Of a DNA stretch of 64,000 nt, positions 18,479 to 27,476 are shown piece after piece (position 1 is the first letter of the stretch; each line of letters opens with the position of its first letter). Source of the DNA: an uncultured Clostridium sp. (GTDB lineage: Bacteria > Bacillota > Clostridia > Lachnospirales > Lachnospiraceae); NCBI GenBank assembly GCA_947178445.1, contig CAMWYJ010000009.1, forward strand, positions 1 to 64,000. Direction: 5' to 3'. The translations under genes and the position numbers were made by a program. The notes beneath the pieces were generated by a model, which saw only the letters and a list, made by a program, of their open reading frames with translations, was not told the origin of the DNA and searched no databases.

Positions 18479-19153
18479 ATGAAAATACTATTAATTGAAG
18501 ATGATTTTTTACTCTGCCAGTCCCTCCAGTTTCACTTCGAAAAAAAGGGAATTGCGCTTACGGCATGTAATGACGGATTATCTGGATATACGACTGCGGT
18601 AAATAATTCCTTTGATCTGATTATATTGGACAGGATGCTTCCGGATATGGACGGACTGGCGATTTTGAAAAACCTGCGAAACCGCCAGATATCTACACCT
18701 GTTATATTCCTGACGGCATTGGATTCCCTGGAGGATAAGGTCACAGGACTCAATTGTGGTGCCGATGATTATATGGTAAAGCCTTTTGAATTCGACGAGC
18801 TTTTGGCACGCATTCGCACGCTGCTTAGAAGGATACAGCCAAAGTCTACACAGGATTTTACTTTTGACAGGTTGAGCTATGATTATATCAATCACCAGCT
18901 TTCATGGGATTCACAGACTGTCCTGTTGTCTAAAAGGGAGGCAGAGGTGTTTGAAGCATTGATCAGCAATCTGGGAAATACCGTATCACGTGACCAGTTG
19001 ATTTCCAAGGTATGGGGCATTGACTCCGATATCGAAAATGGAAATCTTGACAATTATATTTATTTTTTGAGAAAACATCTTGCCATGATAAACAGTGAGA
19101 TGAGCATACAGACAGTACATGGTGTTGGATTTAAACTATGCAAAAAGGAGTAG
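18479..19153 (+). CDS. OmpR-family response regulator
   Basis: About 224 residues from the ATG at 18479 (AAAGG eleven bases upstream; a GTG at 18470 is too close to it). Receiver domain: IEDD acidic pair at the N-terminus, phospho-acceptor Asp in LIILDRMLPD (about residue 51), the switch region FLTALDS and KPFEFDELLARI. A winged-helix transcriptional domain follows (LSKREAEVFEALISNLGN, then NYIYFLRKHLAMINSE). It is paired with the kinase 5 bp downstream. By position it should control the divergent transporter operon and perhaps its own gene; an extended -10 (TGGTAATCT, 18446-18454) lies upstream. Confidence 0.92.
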   Translation: MKILLIEDDFLLCQSLQFHFEKKGIALTACNDGLSGYTTAVNNSFDLIILDRMLPDMDGLAILKNLRNRQISTPVIFLTALDSLEDKVTGLNCGADDYMVKPFEFDELLARIRTLLRRIQPKSTQDFTFDRLSYDYINHQLSWDSQTVLLSKREAEVFEALISNLGNTVSRDQLISKVWGIDSDIENGNLDNYIYFLRKHLAMINSEMSIQTVHGVGFKLCKKE

Positions 19154-19157
19154 CCGC

Positions 19158-20489
19158 ATGATTCGTACCCTTCAGAAAAAACTAACAGTATATTGTTCTA
19201 TCTTTATCATACTTGTTATTTCTCTGCTATGTGCAGTCTTTATATACATCAGCTATAATAACCTGTCACAAAGCTATTTCTCTATGGCATTAAACGATAT
19301 CAATAACATTTATACCATTCTTTATGAGGACTTACATGACAGTAATATTATCAGCTATTCGGAACTGTCAAAATATATTAAAAAGGGGTATTGTATTTAT
19401 ATATATGAAGACGACTCCCTTATCTCCTATGAAGGAAGCACAATATATGGCAGTTCGGAAGATTTGATAGATAAAATAAAAGAAACTGCCAAAACAAAAT
19501 ATGCCTTTCCTTCCTCAAATAAGATTTCAGGTATTTCTCATGTGAAGTTTAATTACAAATACACGGATGGTAGTCATTTTTATACCAGTGTAGGAAAGAT
19601 AGAATACAAATTTAAGGAATTAAATACCATAATTCTGCTTCCGACAGACGAGCTGCTTAATGAAATCATGCGTACTGCCATTTTATTTATCTGCATTTGC
19701 ATCCCTGCCATTGCGGTGTTGTGTATCGCCTCATACATTTTTATAGGCAGACTGCTCATTCCCATAGAGTCCTCCAAACGCTCACAGACAGAATTTATTG
19801 CTGCCGCCTCCCATGAGCTCAGAGCACCTCTTACTGTCATTATGTCAAGTATTCAGGCCCTTAAAACATCAGATGAAGCAGAGGCAAAGCACCACACAGA
19901 CGTAGCATTGTCCGAATGTCTGCGTATGTCTGATCTGATTAAGGATTTATTAAATCTGGCAAAAGCAGACAGCCATGCATGGGAGATGCAGTTTGAATAC
20001 TGTCATGTTGAGGATATTCTGATAGAGTGTTACAGTCATTTTGAAGAGCTTGTACTTAAAAAGGACTTAGCCTTCAATATACAGTTTCCAGAGAATCCAC
20101 TGCCCATGTACGTTTTGGACAAGAACAGAATTCTTCAGCTTTTAATCATATTAATAGACAATGCCCTTTCTTACACTGAAAAAGGAAGAATAACTTTAGC
20201 TACCTATGAAAAGCACAGTACCTTGTATTTTTCGGTAGCAGATACAGGTATTGGTATTCCTGACGAAGAGAAAACCCGTATTTTTAACAGATTTTACAGT
20301 ATCGATCATTCGCATTCCAACAGGAACCACTACGGTCTGGGGCTTAGCATCGCAAAGGAAATCGTAAATGCCCATAACGGGAATATCCGTGTTACGGACA
20401 CTCCCGGTGGAGGCACTACCTTCACCATAGAAATCGACAGTCAAATACCCCGCCGCAAGCAGCGGGACATTCAATTTGAAACACCTTAA
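19158..20489 (+). CDS. Sensor histidine kinase, two TM
   Basis: 443 residues from the ATG at 19158, which has AAAGGAG seven bases upstream; the open frame continues upstream into the regulator gene but lacks a ribosome site. A membrane helix (residues about 12-34) and a second helix near 175-200 flank a sensor domain of about 140 residues that I cannot assign. HisKA domain: ASHELRAPLTV, His at about 219. HATPase_c domain: N box LIDNALSYT, G1 DTGIGIP, G2 GLGLSIAKEIV, and GGGTTFTIEI. The sensor domain is of extracellular loop size, so it may read a ligand directly or via the neighbouring propeller/solute-binding lipoprotein. Confidence 0.92.
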   Translation: MIRTLQKKLTVYCSIFIILVISLLCAVFIYISYNNLSQSYFSMALNDINNIYTILYEDLHDSNIISYSELSKYIKKGYCIYIYEDDSLISYEGSTIYGSSEDLIDKIKETAKTKYAFPSSNKISGISHVKFNYKYTDGSHFYTSVGKIEYKFKELNTIILLPTDELLNEIMRTAILFICICIPAIAVLCIASYIFIGRLLIPIESSKRSQTEFIAAASHELRAPLTVIMSSIQALKTSDEAEAKHHTDVALSECLRMSDLIKDLLNLAKADSHAWEMQFEYCHVEDILIECYSHFEELVLKKDLAFNIQFPENPLPMYVLDKNRILQLLIILIDNALSYTEKGRITLATYEKHSTLYFSVADTGIGIPDEEKTRIFNRFYSIDHSHSNRNHYGLGLSIAKEIVNAHNGNIRVTDTPGGGTTFTIEIDSQIPRRKQRDIQFETP

Positions 20490-20514
20490 AAGGCAGGAGA
20501 TTTGACCCTCATGA

Positions 20515-20553
20515 CAGTGTGCTAAAATCAAGCGGCTTGATCCTAGCACACTG
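20515..20553 (+). terminator. Hairpin after the kinase gene
   Basis: CAGTGTGCTA (20515-20524) pairs with TAGCACACTG (20544-20553), and an inner ATCAAG/CTTGAT stem continues it. No T-run follows, so it may be a factor-dependent terminator or a processing structure rather than a classic intrinsic terminator. Confidence 0.5.
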
Positions 20554-20593
20554 CCATCACGTGAATAAATAAGAACTGCCGCATTTTGCCTAA

Positions 20594-20621
20594 TGACAAA
20601 TCCCCGCCTATCCGTTATAAT
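20594..20621 (+). promoter_or_regulatory. Promoter of iorAB
   Basis: TGACAA at 20594-20599 and a perfect TATAAT at 20616-20621 with a 16-bp spacer. This would give a leader of about 115 nt before iorA. Confidence 0.55.
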
Positions 20622-20743
20622 AAATAATATCTTTGCACATCTTACGCATGATGTGCTGCTTACATCTGTCTCATCATATTTTTTAGATGCATCAGAAATT
20701 ATATGATGAAGCAGCAAGTACTAACGTAAAAAGGAGGATTTTC

Positions 20744-22519
20744 ATGTCCGAGAAAAAGATAATGCTTGGTAATGAGGCAATTGCCCGGGGCGCATATGAA
20801 GCAGGTGTTAAAGTCTCTGCTGCATATCCGGGAACACCAAGTACAGAAATCAGTGAAAATATTGTCAAATATCCAGAGATTTACTGTGAATGGTCGCCAA
20901 ATGAGAAGGTCGCCATGGAAGTTGCAACAGGTGCATCTATAAGTGGAGTACGTGCTATGGCTTCTATGAAACACGTCGGTTTTAACGTAGCTGCTGATCC
21001 AATGTATACAGCAGCTTATATCGGTGCACATGGCGGTTTAGTTGCAGTTGTCGCTGACGATCCTGGTATGTACAGCTCACAAAATGAGCAGGATACCCGT
21101 CAGATCTGCCGCGCGGCGCAGGTTCCTGTATTGGAGCCATCTGACTCACAGGAAGCAAAGGATTTCATGAAATTGGCATTTGAGCTGTCTGAAAAATATG
21201 ACACACCGATGGTACTTCGTACCACCACCCGCCTTGCCCACTCCCAGGGTGTGGTGACCTTAGAGGAGCGTGTCGTTTTGGAGGATAAGCCTTATGAGAG
21301 AAATATTGCAAAAAATGTTATGATGCCAGGAAATGCAATCAAACGACACATCTTCGTGGAGGAACGGTTAAACCGCATGGCAAAGGATGCCAACACCTTA
21401 AAGGTTGCAAAAGAAGGCATTTCTAAAGATATTCCTTTAAACCGCATGGAGATAAATGATACCAAAATCGGTTTCATTACCAGTGGTATTCCTTATACAT
21501 ATGTAAAGGAAGCTTGTCCGGAAGCCTCCGTACTGAAGCTTGGCCTGATACATCCACTTCCGAAAGACTTAATCTTAGACTTTGCCTCTAAGGTAGATAC
21601 CTTATATGTATTTGAAGAATTAGAGCCGGTTATCGAAGAACAGGTTCGTGCATGGGGTATTGAGTGTATCGGCAAGGAAATCTTTACGGTACAGGGTGAG
21701 TACAGTGCTAACATGATTCGCAAGGCCGTATTAAAACAGGATTTGAATCTGAATGAACCGACACAGGTGGCAGGCAGACCTCCTCTCCTTTGTCCAGGCT
21801 GTCCGCACAGAAGTGTCTATTCCATTCTTAAGAAGCTGAAAATTCATGCTGCCGGTGACATTGGCTGTTACACCTTAGGTGCAGTTGCGCCGTTGAGTGT
21901 TGTCGATACCACCATCTGTATGGGTGCTTCCATTTCCTCCCTACATGGGATGGAAAAAGCCAGAGGCAAAGAATATATCAAAAACTGGGTTGCTGTTATT
22001 GGTGATTCCACCTTTATGCATACCGGTATCAATTCTCTTATGAATATGGTATACAACCAGGGAACCGGAACCGTTATCATTTTGGATAACTCCACAACCG
22101 GTATGACGGGACATCAGGATCATGCCGCAACAGGCAAGACTTTGATGGGGGAGACGGTCCCTGCCATCAATATTTACCATTTATGCAAGTCTCTTGGTAT
22201 TGAACATGTCACCGAGATCGATGCATTCGATACTACCGGATTGGAAAAACTTATCAAAGAAGAGGTACAGCGGGATGCGATTTCTGTTATCATCACAAAA
22301 GCTCCTTGTGTACTGCTTAAGGAGGTATCTTTCCCGAATGTATGTAAGCCTCTTCCGGATAAATGTAAAAAATGCGGCAAATGCCTGCAACCTGGCTGTC
22401 CAGCCCTTACAAAAAATGCAGACAGTACGATTACTATTGACCAGACTATGTGTAACGGCTGCGGCTTATGTAGACAGATGTGTCCGTTTGATGCAATTGA
22501 GGAGGTGGCTAGATCATGA
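20744..22519 (+). CDS. iorA: Indolepyruvate:ferredoxin oxidoreductase, alpha subunit
   Basis: 591 residues from the ATG at 20744 (AAAAAGGAGG seven bases upstream); a longer frame from 20687 lacks a ribosome site. The N-terminal pyruvate:ferredoxin oxidoreductase-like domain opens MLGNEAIARGAYEAGVKVSAAYPGTPSTE. A thiamine-diphosphate domain follows (CPGCPHRSVY, then GDIGCYTLG and GDSTFMHTGINSL). The C-terminus has two 4Fe-4S motifs (CKKCGKCLQPGCP and CNGCGLCRQMCP). Oxidises aryl-pyruvates from aromatic amino acids to aryl-acyl-CoA while reducing ferredoxin, in the cytoplasm of anaerobes. Overlaps iorB by 4 bp. Confidence 0.95.
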   Translation: MSEKKIMLGNEAIARGAYEAGVKVSAAYPGTPSTEISENIVKYPEIYCEWSPNEKVAMEVATGASISGVRAMASMKHVGFNVAADPMYTAAYIGAHGGLVAVVADDPGMYSSQNEQDTRQICRAAQVPVLEPSDSQEAKDFMKLAFELSEKYDTPMVLRTTTRLAHSQGVVTLEERVVLEDKPYERNIAKNVMMPGNAIKRHIFVEERLNRMAKDANTLKVAKEGISKDIPLNRMEINDTKIGFITSGIPYTYVKEACPEASVLKLGLIHPLPKDLILDFASKVDTLYVFEELEPVIEEQVRAWGIECIGKEIFTVQGEYSANMIRKAVLKQDLNLNEPTQVAGRPPLLCPGCPHRSVYSILKKLKIHAAGDIGCYTLGAVAPLSVVDTTICMGASISSLHGMEKARGKEYIKNWVAVIGDSTFMHTGINSLMNMVYNQGTGTVIILDNSTTGMTGHQDHAATGKTLMGETVPAINIYHLCKSLGIEHVTEIDAFDTTGLEKLIKEEVQRDAISVIITKAPCVLLKEVSFPNVCKPLPDKCKKCGKCLQPGCPALTKNADSTITIDQTMCNGCGLCRQMCPFDAIEEVARS

Positions 22520-23091
22520 GTGATACAAAGAATATTATGATTGTCGGTGTTGGTGGACAGGGAACCCTGCTTACCAGCCGTATCCTTGGCGGTATCATGG
22601 TAAAGGGCGGCTATGACGTCAAACTATCTGAGGTACACGGTATGTCACAGCGTGGCGGTTCCGTTGTAACCTATGTGCGTTATGGCGAAAAGGTGGCTGA
22701 GCCTATCGTGGAGGAAGGACAGGCAGACGTATTAATTGCATTTGAGCGTTTAGAGGCACTCCGTTATGCACACTTTTTAAAGCCGGATGGTGCCTTGGTT
22801 GTAAATGACCACAGAATGGATCCAATCACCGTTGTGACTGGTGCTGCCAAATATCCGGAAAACATTATTGAAAACCTGTCAAAAAAGTACAAGGTATATT
22901 CCATCAATGCGGCAGAGGAAGCCTTAAAGCTTGGCAACTCCCGTGTATTTAACAACATTGTGTTGGGACTTGCAGCCCAGCATATGGATTTTGGCAAAGA
23001 GGAATGGCTGGAAGTAATTGCGGATACCGTTCCACCAAAGACGATTGAGATTAACCAGAAAGCCTTTCTGGTCGGATATGAAAGCAAATAA
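22516..23091 (+). CDS. iorB: Indolepyruvate:ferredoxin oxidoreductase, beta subunit
   Basis: 191 residues of the POR gamma-type family: IVGVGGQGTLLTSRILGGIM at the N-terminus and SEVHGMSQRGGSVVTYVR are both characteristic. It completes the alpha/beta enzyme with IorA. The 4-bp ATGA overlap with iorA implies translational coupling. The size is typical and no lesions are seen. An intrinsic terminator follows about 20 bp after the stop. Confidence 0.95.
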   Translation: MSDTKNIMIVGVGGQGTLLTSRILGGIMVKGGYDVKLSEVHGMSQRGGSVVTYVRYGEKVAEPIVEEGQADVLIAFERLEALRYAHFLKPDGALVVNDHRMDPITVVTGAAKYPENIIENLSKKYKVYSINAAEEALKLGNSRVFNNIVLGLAAQHMDFGKEEWLEVIADTVPPKTIEINQKAFLVGYESK

Positions 23092-23111
23092 AATAACTTC
23101 TTTATTATCAG

Positions 23112-23146
23112 AAAAGGGCTGCGCATATAGGCGGCGGTCCTTTTTT
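23112..23146 (+). terminator. Intrinsic terminator of iorAB
   Basis: GGGCTGC (23116-23122) pairs with GCGGTCC (23134-23140), including two G-U pairs, and six T follow. Confidence 0.75.
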
Positions 23147-23154
23147 ATTTTTCC

Positions 23155-24016
23155 TCACACCAGCTCAATCCGGTATTTTAAAAGCCAGTAATTTACCTGC
23201 AGCAAATATGCCAAAAGCTGTGGACCAGCCATCAATTGCCCATAAAATGGTCTTCCATAATCAGTTGGACTTTCCATAAACTCGATCACTTTCTTACGGT
23301 CAAGCAATGCACAGATTGGTTCATTGCCGTTTTGAATAAGCTCTGACATGGTATCCCTCAAAAGCTTTTCGTAAGATGGATCATAGGTCTTCGGATATGG
23401 ACTCTTCTTACGGTATAGTACATCCATCGGAAGATATTTTTCACCGGCTGCCCGGAGCAAGCCCTTCCCTGTCCACTTTGGCTTTCATCCCCGGATAAGC
23501 CAATAACCCTTTGATTTCTGAAGAAAACACAATACCATTATCCCGCATGGTATAAAATAACGGTTTGATTCCCGACCGATCACGGAACAGATAGAGGCGC
23601 TCTCTCCACTCATCCCAGATTGCAAAGGCAAAAATACCATTTAACTTTTTTACAATATCTGTACCATAATGCTGATAACCTGCAAGAATTACCTCTGTAT
23701 CACTGTCGGTATCAAAATACACGCCTCTTCCCTGTAATTCACACCGCAGTTCCTTCATATTATAAATTTCTCCATTATAGACAATCGTGCAGGTTCTTCC
23801 CTCACGTTTTCTTATCATAGGCTGCTGCCCTGACTGTAAATCAATAATCGAAAGCCTTACATGGGAAAGTCCGCAATGGGGAACCAGATAGGTTCCTTCC
23901 TCATCCGGTCCCCTGTGCTTTTGTACCACATTTATATCATTTAGAACCTTCTTCCATTTTGCCGAAGCCGGCATATAATCCAATGTGAAATTACTAAACC
24001 CTGCTATGCCGCACAT
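23155..24016 (-). pseudogene. asnB: Asparagine synthase B, internally deleted and frameshifted
   Basis: Two abutting frames are parts of one gene. The first (24016 to 23441) is the glutamine amidotransferase domain: N-terminal Cys2 (MCGIAGF), RGPDEEG, VYNGEIYN and DRSGIKPLFY. The second (23460 to 23155) is the extreme C-terminus (GLLRAAGEKYLP, LYRKKSPYPKTYDPSYEKLL). Together they cover about 285 residues of a protein of about 610, so the ATP-pyrophosphatase core that makes asparagine is missing. At the junction (near 23460) the shared word AGGGCTTGC fits both EGLA of the N-part and KGLL of the C-part, pointing to a microhomology deletion that also shifted frame. Synthetase activity should be lost. 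An assembly error is the main alternative. Confidence 0.87.
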
Positions 24017-24208
24017 AAATCTTTCCTTTCTACTATATTGAATCTGTCACTGGCAAGCTCCACCTGGCAACGGCATTAAAAACAGCCAGATTTATCCCCT
24101 GTATATCCTTTGGATTTGTTTTCCCCATACCCTTAAAAATAATCCCTGCTTTTAAAGTATGATATAAAATACAATGTGTGCCCGTCCTGTTTTTTCTTTA
24201 TCATGTAG

Positions 24209-24237
24209 TAGCCAATTTCTAAATTTCGTGATATAAT
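24209..24237 (+). promoter_or_regulatory. Promoter with extended -10
   Basis: TAGCCA (24209-24214), a 17-bp spacer, then TGATATAAT with TATAAT at 24232-24237. It precedes the gene at 24319. The word TGATATAATGTCAC recurs at the promoter near 48.49 kb. Confidence 0.55.
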
Positions 24238-24318
24238 GTCACCAATTGGAGCAATAAGTGCGGGTAAGCGCATATTATTATAAATATGATTAATGTATAA
24301 GTATCAGGAGGTTTTTTC

Positions 24319-24660
24319 ATGAACAGACAGTTTATCGAAATCGAAGATATTCCAAAAGGCTATGAAAATAAAATAAAGCAAAATCTTAGTTTCAAAACGG
24401 GAAAATTTGTATGGCGCTGCCGTTTTACCACTGCGCTTGATCCTTCCACCGTGAATTCAGATAACCTTTATGTTACAAGTGAATCCGGCTCCCGTATTGC
24501 TACCAAATTTACCTACAATGATGCGGACATGGAAATCGAGCTTGAACCACTGGAAGCATACGCACAAGACACTGACTATTTTCTACATATCACAACAAAA
24601 GTAAAATCCAGAGGAGGACAAAACTTAAAGGAACCCGTTGAAGTCAAATTCCGATTGTAA
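24319..24660 (+). CDS. Small Ig-like (SbsA/Big_5-type) domain protein
   Basis: 113 residues without a signal peptide. The middle and end follow the pattern of SbsA-type Ig-like domains: VWRCRFTTALDPSTVNSDNLYVTSE is the usual start of the fold (a 'with these values set' strand), and TDYFLHITTKVKSRGGQNLK is the usual end. Such domains normally sit in long surface proteins, so a free-standing, apparently cytoplasmic one is unusual. Ribosome site AGGAGG eight bases upstream. Single-gene unit with its own promoter and terminator. Function unknown. Confidence 0.65.
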   Translation: MNRQFIEIEDIPKGYENKIKQNLSFKTGKFVWRCRFTTALDPSTVNSDNLYVTSESGSRIATKFTYNDADMEIELEPLEAYAQDTDYFLHITTKVKSRGGQNLKEPVEVKFRL

Positions 24661-24666
24661 TACAAC

Positions 24667-24697
24667 AGGGGGGCTGTATCATACAGCACCCCTAAAA
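24667..24697 (+). terminator. Terminator hairpin
   Basis: AGGGGGGCTGTA (24667-24678) pairs with TACAGCACCCCT (24682-24693) with one mismatch, followed by AAAATTTT. It separates the convergent genes ending at 24660 and 24723. Confidence 0.65.
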
Positions 24698-24722
24698 TTT
24701 TCCTTCCTGGCGGTTTGGATTC

Positions 24723-25505
24723 TCACTTCTCTTTGGTACGGTACTTTTCCCGGTATTCCTCCACAAAACCCTTAAAAACCTCCCAACGGTCTTCATGCTC
24801 CACAAAATATTTGGGACAATTTTTACCGGTTACATCATAATGCCTGATTAAATGATCCATATCCAAATGATAATAATTCATAAGCTGTGCCACTAAATAT
24901 ACGCAGTTATTATAGGTGGCATCATTAAAGTTTCCTGTATCATCCGGATGGCACATTTCAATCGAAACACAAAATTCATTATAGCTGTTAGAGCAGTATG
25001 CTATTTCATTGCACGGTACACACTGCACAATCTCACCCTCTAAACCAATCACAAACTGGGCACTGGCATAGGTTTGTCCCGTATCCTTGAGATTTTCAAA
25101 ATAGTTGCGGTTTGCGTGTGCAGTGGAACCTGGATTTGCTGTATAATGTATCACAATATACTGCGGCGTAGTTGTCAGGGCAATTCCTGGTCTGGAATAC
25201 TCATTCACCGTCAAAAACTCCTCGGAAATCGGCAAATCAGGAAACAATGCTGCTGCCCCTATAATGGGATCCGGCTCCGGCAAGGGTTCCTCTGTAACCG
25301 GCTCCTCCCTCTGCTTTATCTGCAGATAAAAATGCCGAAATGAAAACACAACTGCCCCTAACACAAGCAGGCAGGAAATACTAAATATCCCAACCGTTGC
25401 AAGCCGCTTTTTCCGTTCCTTCATCCTCTTTTCATTTATACTCCTGCTTCTTAGATTCCTTTTTTCATTTGTATTGTTATAAAATCTGTTGTACTGTTGT
25501 TTCAT
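24723..25505 (-). CDS. Membrane-anchored N-acetylmuramoyl-L-alanine amidase (Amidase_2/PGRP fold)
   Basis: 260 residues. A basic N-terminus and one membrane helix (residues about 37-58) anchor it outside the cell. The catalytic domain starts near 110: YIVIHYTANPGSTAHANRNY carries the first zinc histidine and HYDVTGKNCP the second histidine with the conserved Cys position. QFVIGLEGEIVQCVP and FCVSIEMCHPD are other conserved strands. Cleaves the amide between muramic acid and the stem peptide. No substrate-binding repeats, and no phage genes nearby, so a house-keeping or recycling role is more likely than lysis. Confidence 0.88.
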   Translation of the reverse strand: MKQQYNRFYNNTNEKRNLRSRSINEKRMKERKKRLATVGIFSISCLLVLGAVVFSFRHFYLQIKQREEPVTEEPLPEPDPIIGAAALFPDLPISEEFLTVNEYSRPGIALTTTPQYIVIHYTANPGSTAHANRNYFENLKDTGQTYASAQFVIGLEGEIVQCVPCNEIAYCSNSYNEFCVSIEMCHPDDTGNFNDATYNNCVYLVAQLMNYYHLDMDHLIRHYDVTGKNCPKYFVEHEDRWEVFKGFVEEYREKYRTKEK

Positions 25506-25525
25506 GTTTATGCTTCAGTCCCTCT

Positions 25526-25831
25526 TCAAATTTGAGATAATTCATCCATAATCCGTCTGCATTCCTGCCTTACCTTCTCTGACATATCATTAAGCAGCTT
25601 AAGCTTGTCCTTCCTTTCCATCTGCTTTACCGCATACTCCCTTTTCATAGCCTCCTGCCGTGTAGCAAAAACCTCATAATATACCAGTCTCACGGGAAGC
25701 CTTGACCTTGTATATTTTGCACCTTTTCCCTCATTATGACACTTTATCCGCTGTTTTAGCCCCTTCGTCCATCCGGTATATAAGCTGCCATCCCCACATT
25801 CCACAATATAAGTGTATGCTGTATCCTTCAT
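25526..25831 (-). CDS. GIY-YIG domain nuclease-like protein (UPF0213 type)
   Basis: 101 residues. [23 protein letters not shown] is the GIY-YIG core in its YIV-YTG variant, with the conserved Arg in the following helix. [19 protein letters not shown] and [20 protein letters not shown] complete the family pattern. These small stand-alone proteins are widespread; a DNA-repair nuclease role is suspected but not firmly known. It ends 20 bp upstream of the amidase gene start and may be co-transcribed with it. The 280 bp upstream (25832-26111) hold no gene I can support. Confidence 0.85.
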   Translation of the reverse strand: MKDTAYTYIVECGDGSLYTGWTKGLKQRIKCHNEGKGAKYTRSRLPVRLVYYEVFATRQEAMKREYAVKQMERKDKLKLLNDMSEKVRQECRRIMDELSQI

Positions 25832-26111
25832 TTCCTCACCCGTTTTCTCTTATAATAAAGCCTTTGACCACAATGCACCGCATAACATGTATCTTACCCA
25901 GAACCCGAAACCTCCACGGGGAAATACCTTGCGAATTCCTCCCAGAAATGGGAGTTTTATCCGAAAAAGTAAGCCATTTTGTAAGTCCGTCAAAGACGAA
26001 TTTTCCTTATACATTACTATATTCATATGGGAACAATGTGTGCAATAAAAAGGCTTAAACAAAAGGAACCATCAGCCAAAAAGGGGATTTCCTGCTTCGT
26101 CTTATACATGT

Positions 26112-26744
26112 CTAATGTACAAATATACTTATCACAACCAGCGCTAAAACCGCCAATGTTATTACAACCAGTACATCCTGATAAGTCCCCTTCTTCTGAG
26201 GATTATACCATACTACATTTTCACTTTTTGTTTCCGGCTGCGGGTTTTCCTTTTGCACTGCAGATTTTTCTCTTGCAGGTATTTCCTCCATTGCCTGTAC
26301 CTGTTCGCTTTTCTCTGTCTGCTGCTCTGATTCCGTAATCGGAGAAGTGGTATTTTTACGATTTGACTCCGTATCATTTTTTGTATTGTCCTTCACCGGC
26401 TTCTCCTCATCGGATGGCACTTTCTCCGTTGATGTCTCCTGCTCTGGTTTTACAGAACCTTCTGTTGTCTTCTCTTCGGAATTTGCTTCAGTTCCCTCTG
26501 TTGTGGAAGCCGGAATACCATCTCCATTCGTATCATAGCCAAGCTCTTCATCAAATTTTCCATTCAGGTAGTCCTGATATGCCTGACTGGCTCCACCCAT
26601 ATCCGGTGAATATCCATGTGCCGAAAGCCATGCTTTCGCCTGTTGCTTTTCCTCTTCTGTATATGCATTCGCTGTAAGTGCCAGATTTAACACCACAACC
26701 AGCAATAATATCAATGTTCCCAGTACATATCGAATCTGTTTCAT
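26112..26744 (-). CDS. Secreted/surface protein with C-terminal membrane anchor
   Basis: 210 residues, family not recognised. The signal peptide is at residues 1-27 (LLLVVVLNLALTANA). A short helical module (EEEKQQAKAWLSAHGYSPD) then leads to DTNGDGIP, which resembles a calcium-binding dockerin/EF loop. Residues 80-180 are a low-complexity Glu/Lys/Thr/Ser spacer, and the protein ends in a membrane helix (DVLVVITLAVLALVVISIFV). The layout is that of a stalk protein displayed on the cell surface. Single gene; ribosome site AAGGAG. Confidence 0.75.
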   Translation of the reverse strand: MKQIRYVLGTLILLLVVVLNLALTANAYTEEEKQQAKAWLSAHGYSPDMGGASQAYQDYLNGKFDEELGYDTNGDGIPASTTEGTEANSEEKTTEGSVKPEQETSTEKVPSDEEKPVKDNTKNDTESNRKNTTSPITESEQQTEKSEQVQAMEEIPAREKSAVQKENPQPETKSENVVWYNPQKKGTYQDVLVVITLAVLALVVISIFVH

Positions 26745-27059
26745 TCTAAATAACTCTCCTTGAACAATCTTTTGTCATATCTATATAAATTATTTTATCA
26801 TGGATTTTTAAACTCAACAACTATATATTCACTTACACCTTGTCCAAGTCACTGTCAAGTAATCGTTGGCAACTTTTTTTCATACAGATTTTCTTATGCC
26901 ACCGGATCTCACTCCACTTGCATTTTGCCGCCTAAAATCCGGTCATTGCAAGTAGCTTTTTGCGGTCTCTGCGTATTATTCCTTCCAATCCCACCATATA
27001 TCTGGTTACCGGGTATTCATATCCTTTCCTGTCTTTCCCCTGAAGCCTGACATACACAC

Positions 27060-27359
27060 CATCTGCCTCTTCTTCACAGCCTGATATGTGGGTAGGGGGC
27101 TCCCAAGGTAAGACACTAATCTTTCGTTCCACAACCTCTTGATTTGCAACTTCAGCTTACGTTTACTATTAGGGCTTTGGTTTGCAACCTTACCCACCTA
27201 ATTGCCTTATCAAGTTTCTGTTCGTAGGCTCAAGAACTTTGCTACACCACTTCCTTCATCTATACCATTACTGGTACCGACTTGTGATTTACTACACTTG
27301 GCGGTAAAAACCTGTGACTGGACTTACACCAGCTAGATTAGTGCCATGCTTGGCACACA
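27060..27359 (-). mobile_element. 5' fragment of a group II intron (domain I region)
   Basis: Read on the minus strand from 27359 the sequence opens GTGTGCCAAGCATGGCAC, the GUGYG start of group II introns with its first small stem. CTGGTGTAAGTCCAG and the CTTGAGCCTACGAACAG-type joints expected in domain I follow. The reverse transcriptase frame, domain V and the 3' end are absent, so it is a dead remnant. It sits just downstream of the hairpin at 27366-27404, the placement preferred by class C introns. The left boundary is not clear; sequence between 26745 and 27060 has no supported gene and may be more remnant. A 66-codon frame at 26932-27132 overlaps it and is not credited. Confidence 0.7.
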
Positions 27360-27365
27360 AAGCGA

Positions 27366-27404
27366 AAGGCTATTTAAGATATATCAAACACATCTTAAAT
27401 AGCC
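27366..27404 (-). terminator. Intrinsic terminator of the MazG/HhH pair
   Basis: AAGGCTATTTAAGAT (27366-27380) pairs with ATCTTAAATAGCC (27392-27404). On the plus side a run of T follows, and on the minus side CTTTCGCTTT, so it can act both ways. The intron remnant begins 7 bp beyond it on the minus strand. Confidence 0.75.
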
Positions 27405-27476
27405 TTTTTCCTTTACACTAATTATCAAAGTTATGTCGAATTATACAATAACACTCCCTTGTAATACCTATCCACA

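Noticed and set aside
25850..26062. 70-codon minus-strand frame
   Set aside because: TTG start with no ribosome site and no family; the region between 25832 and 26111 is left as non-coding.
26932..27132. 66-codon minus-strand frame starting with GTG
   Set aside because: It overlaps the probable group II intron domain I, has no ribosome site and matches no family I know. A decayed gene end cannot be ruled out.
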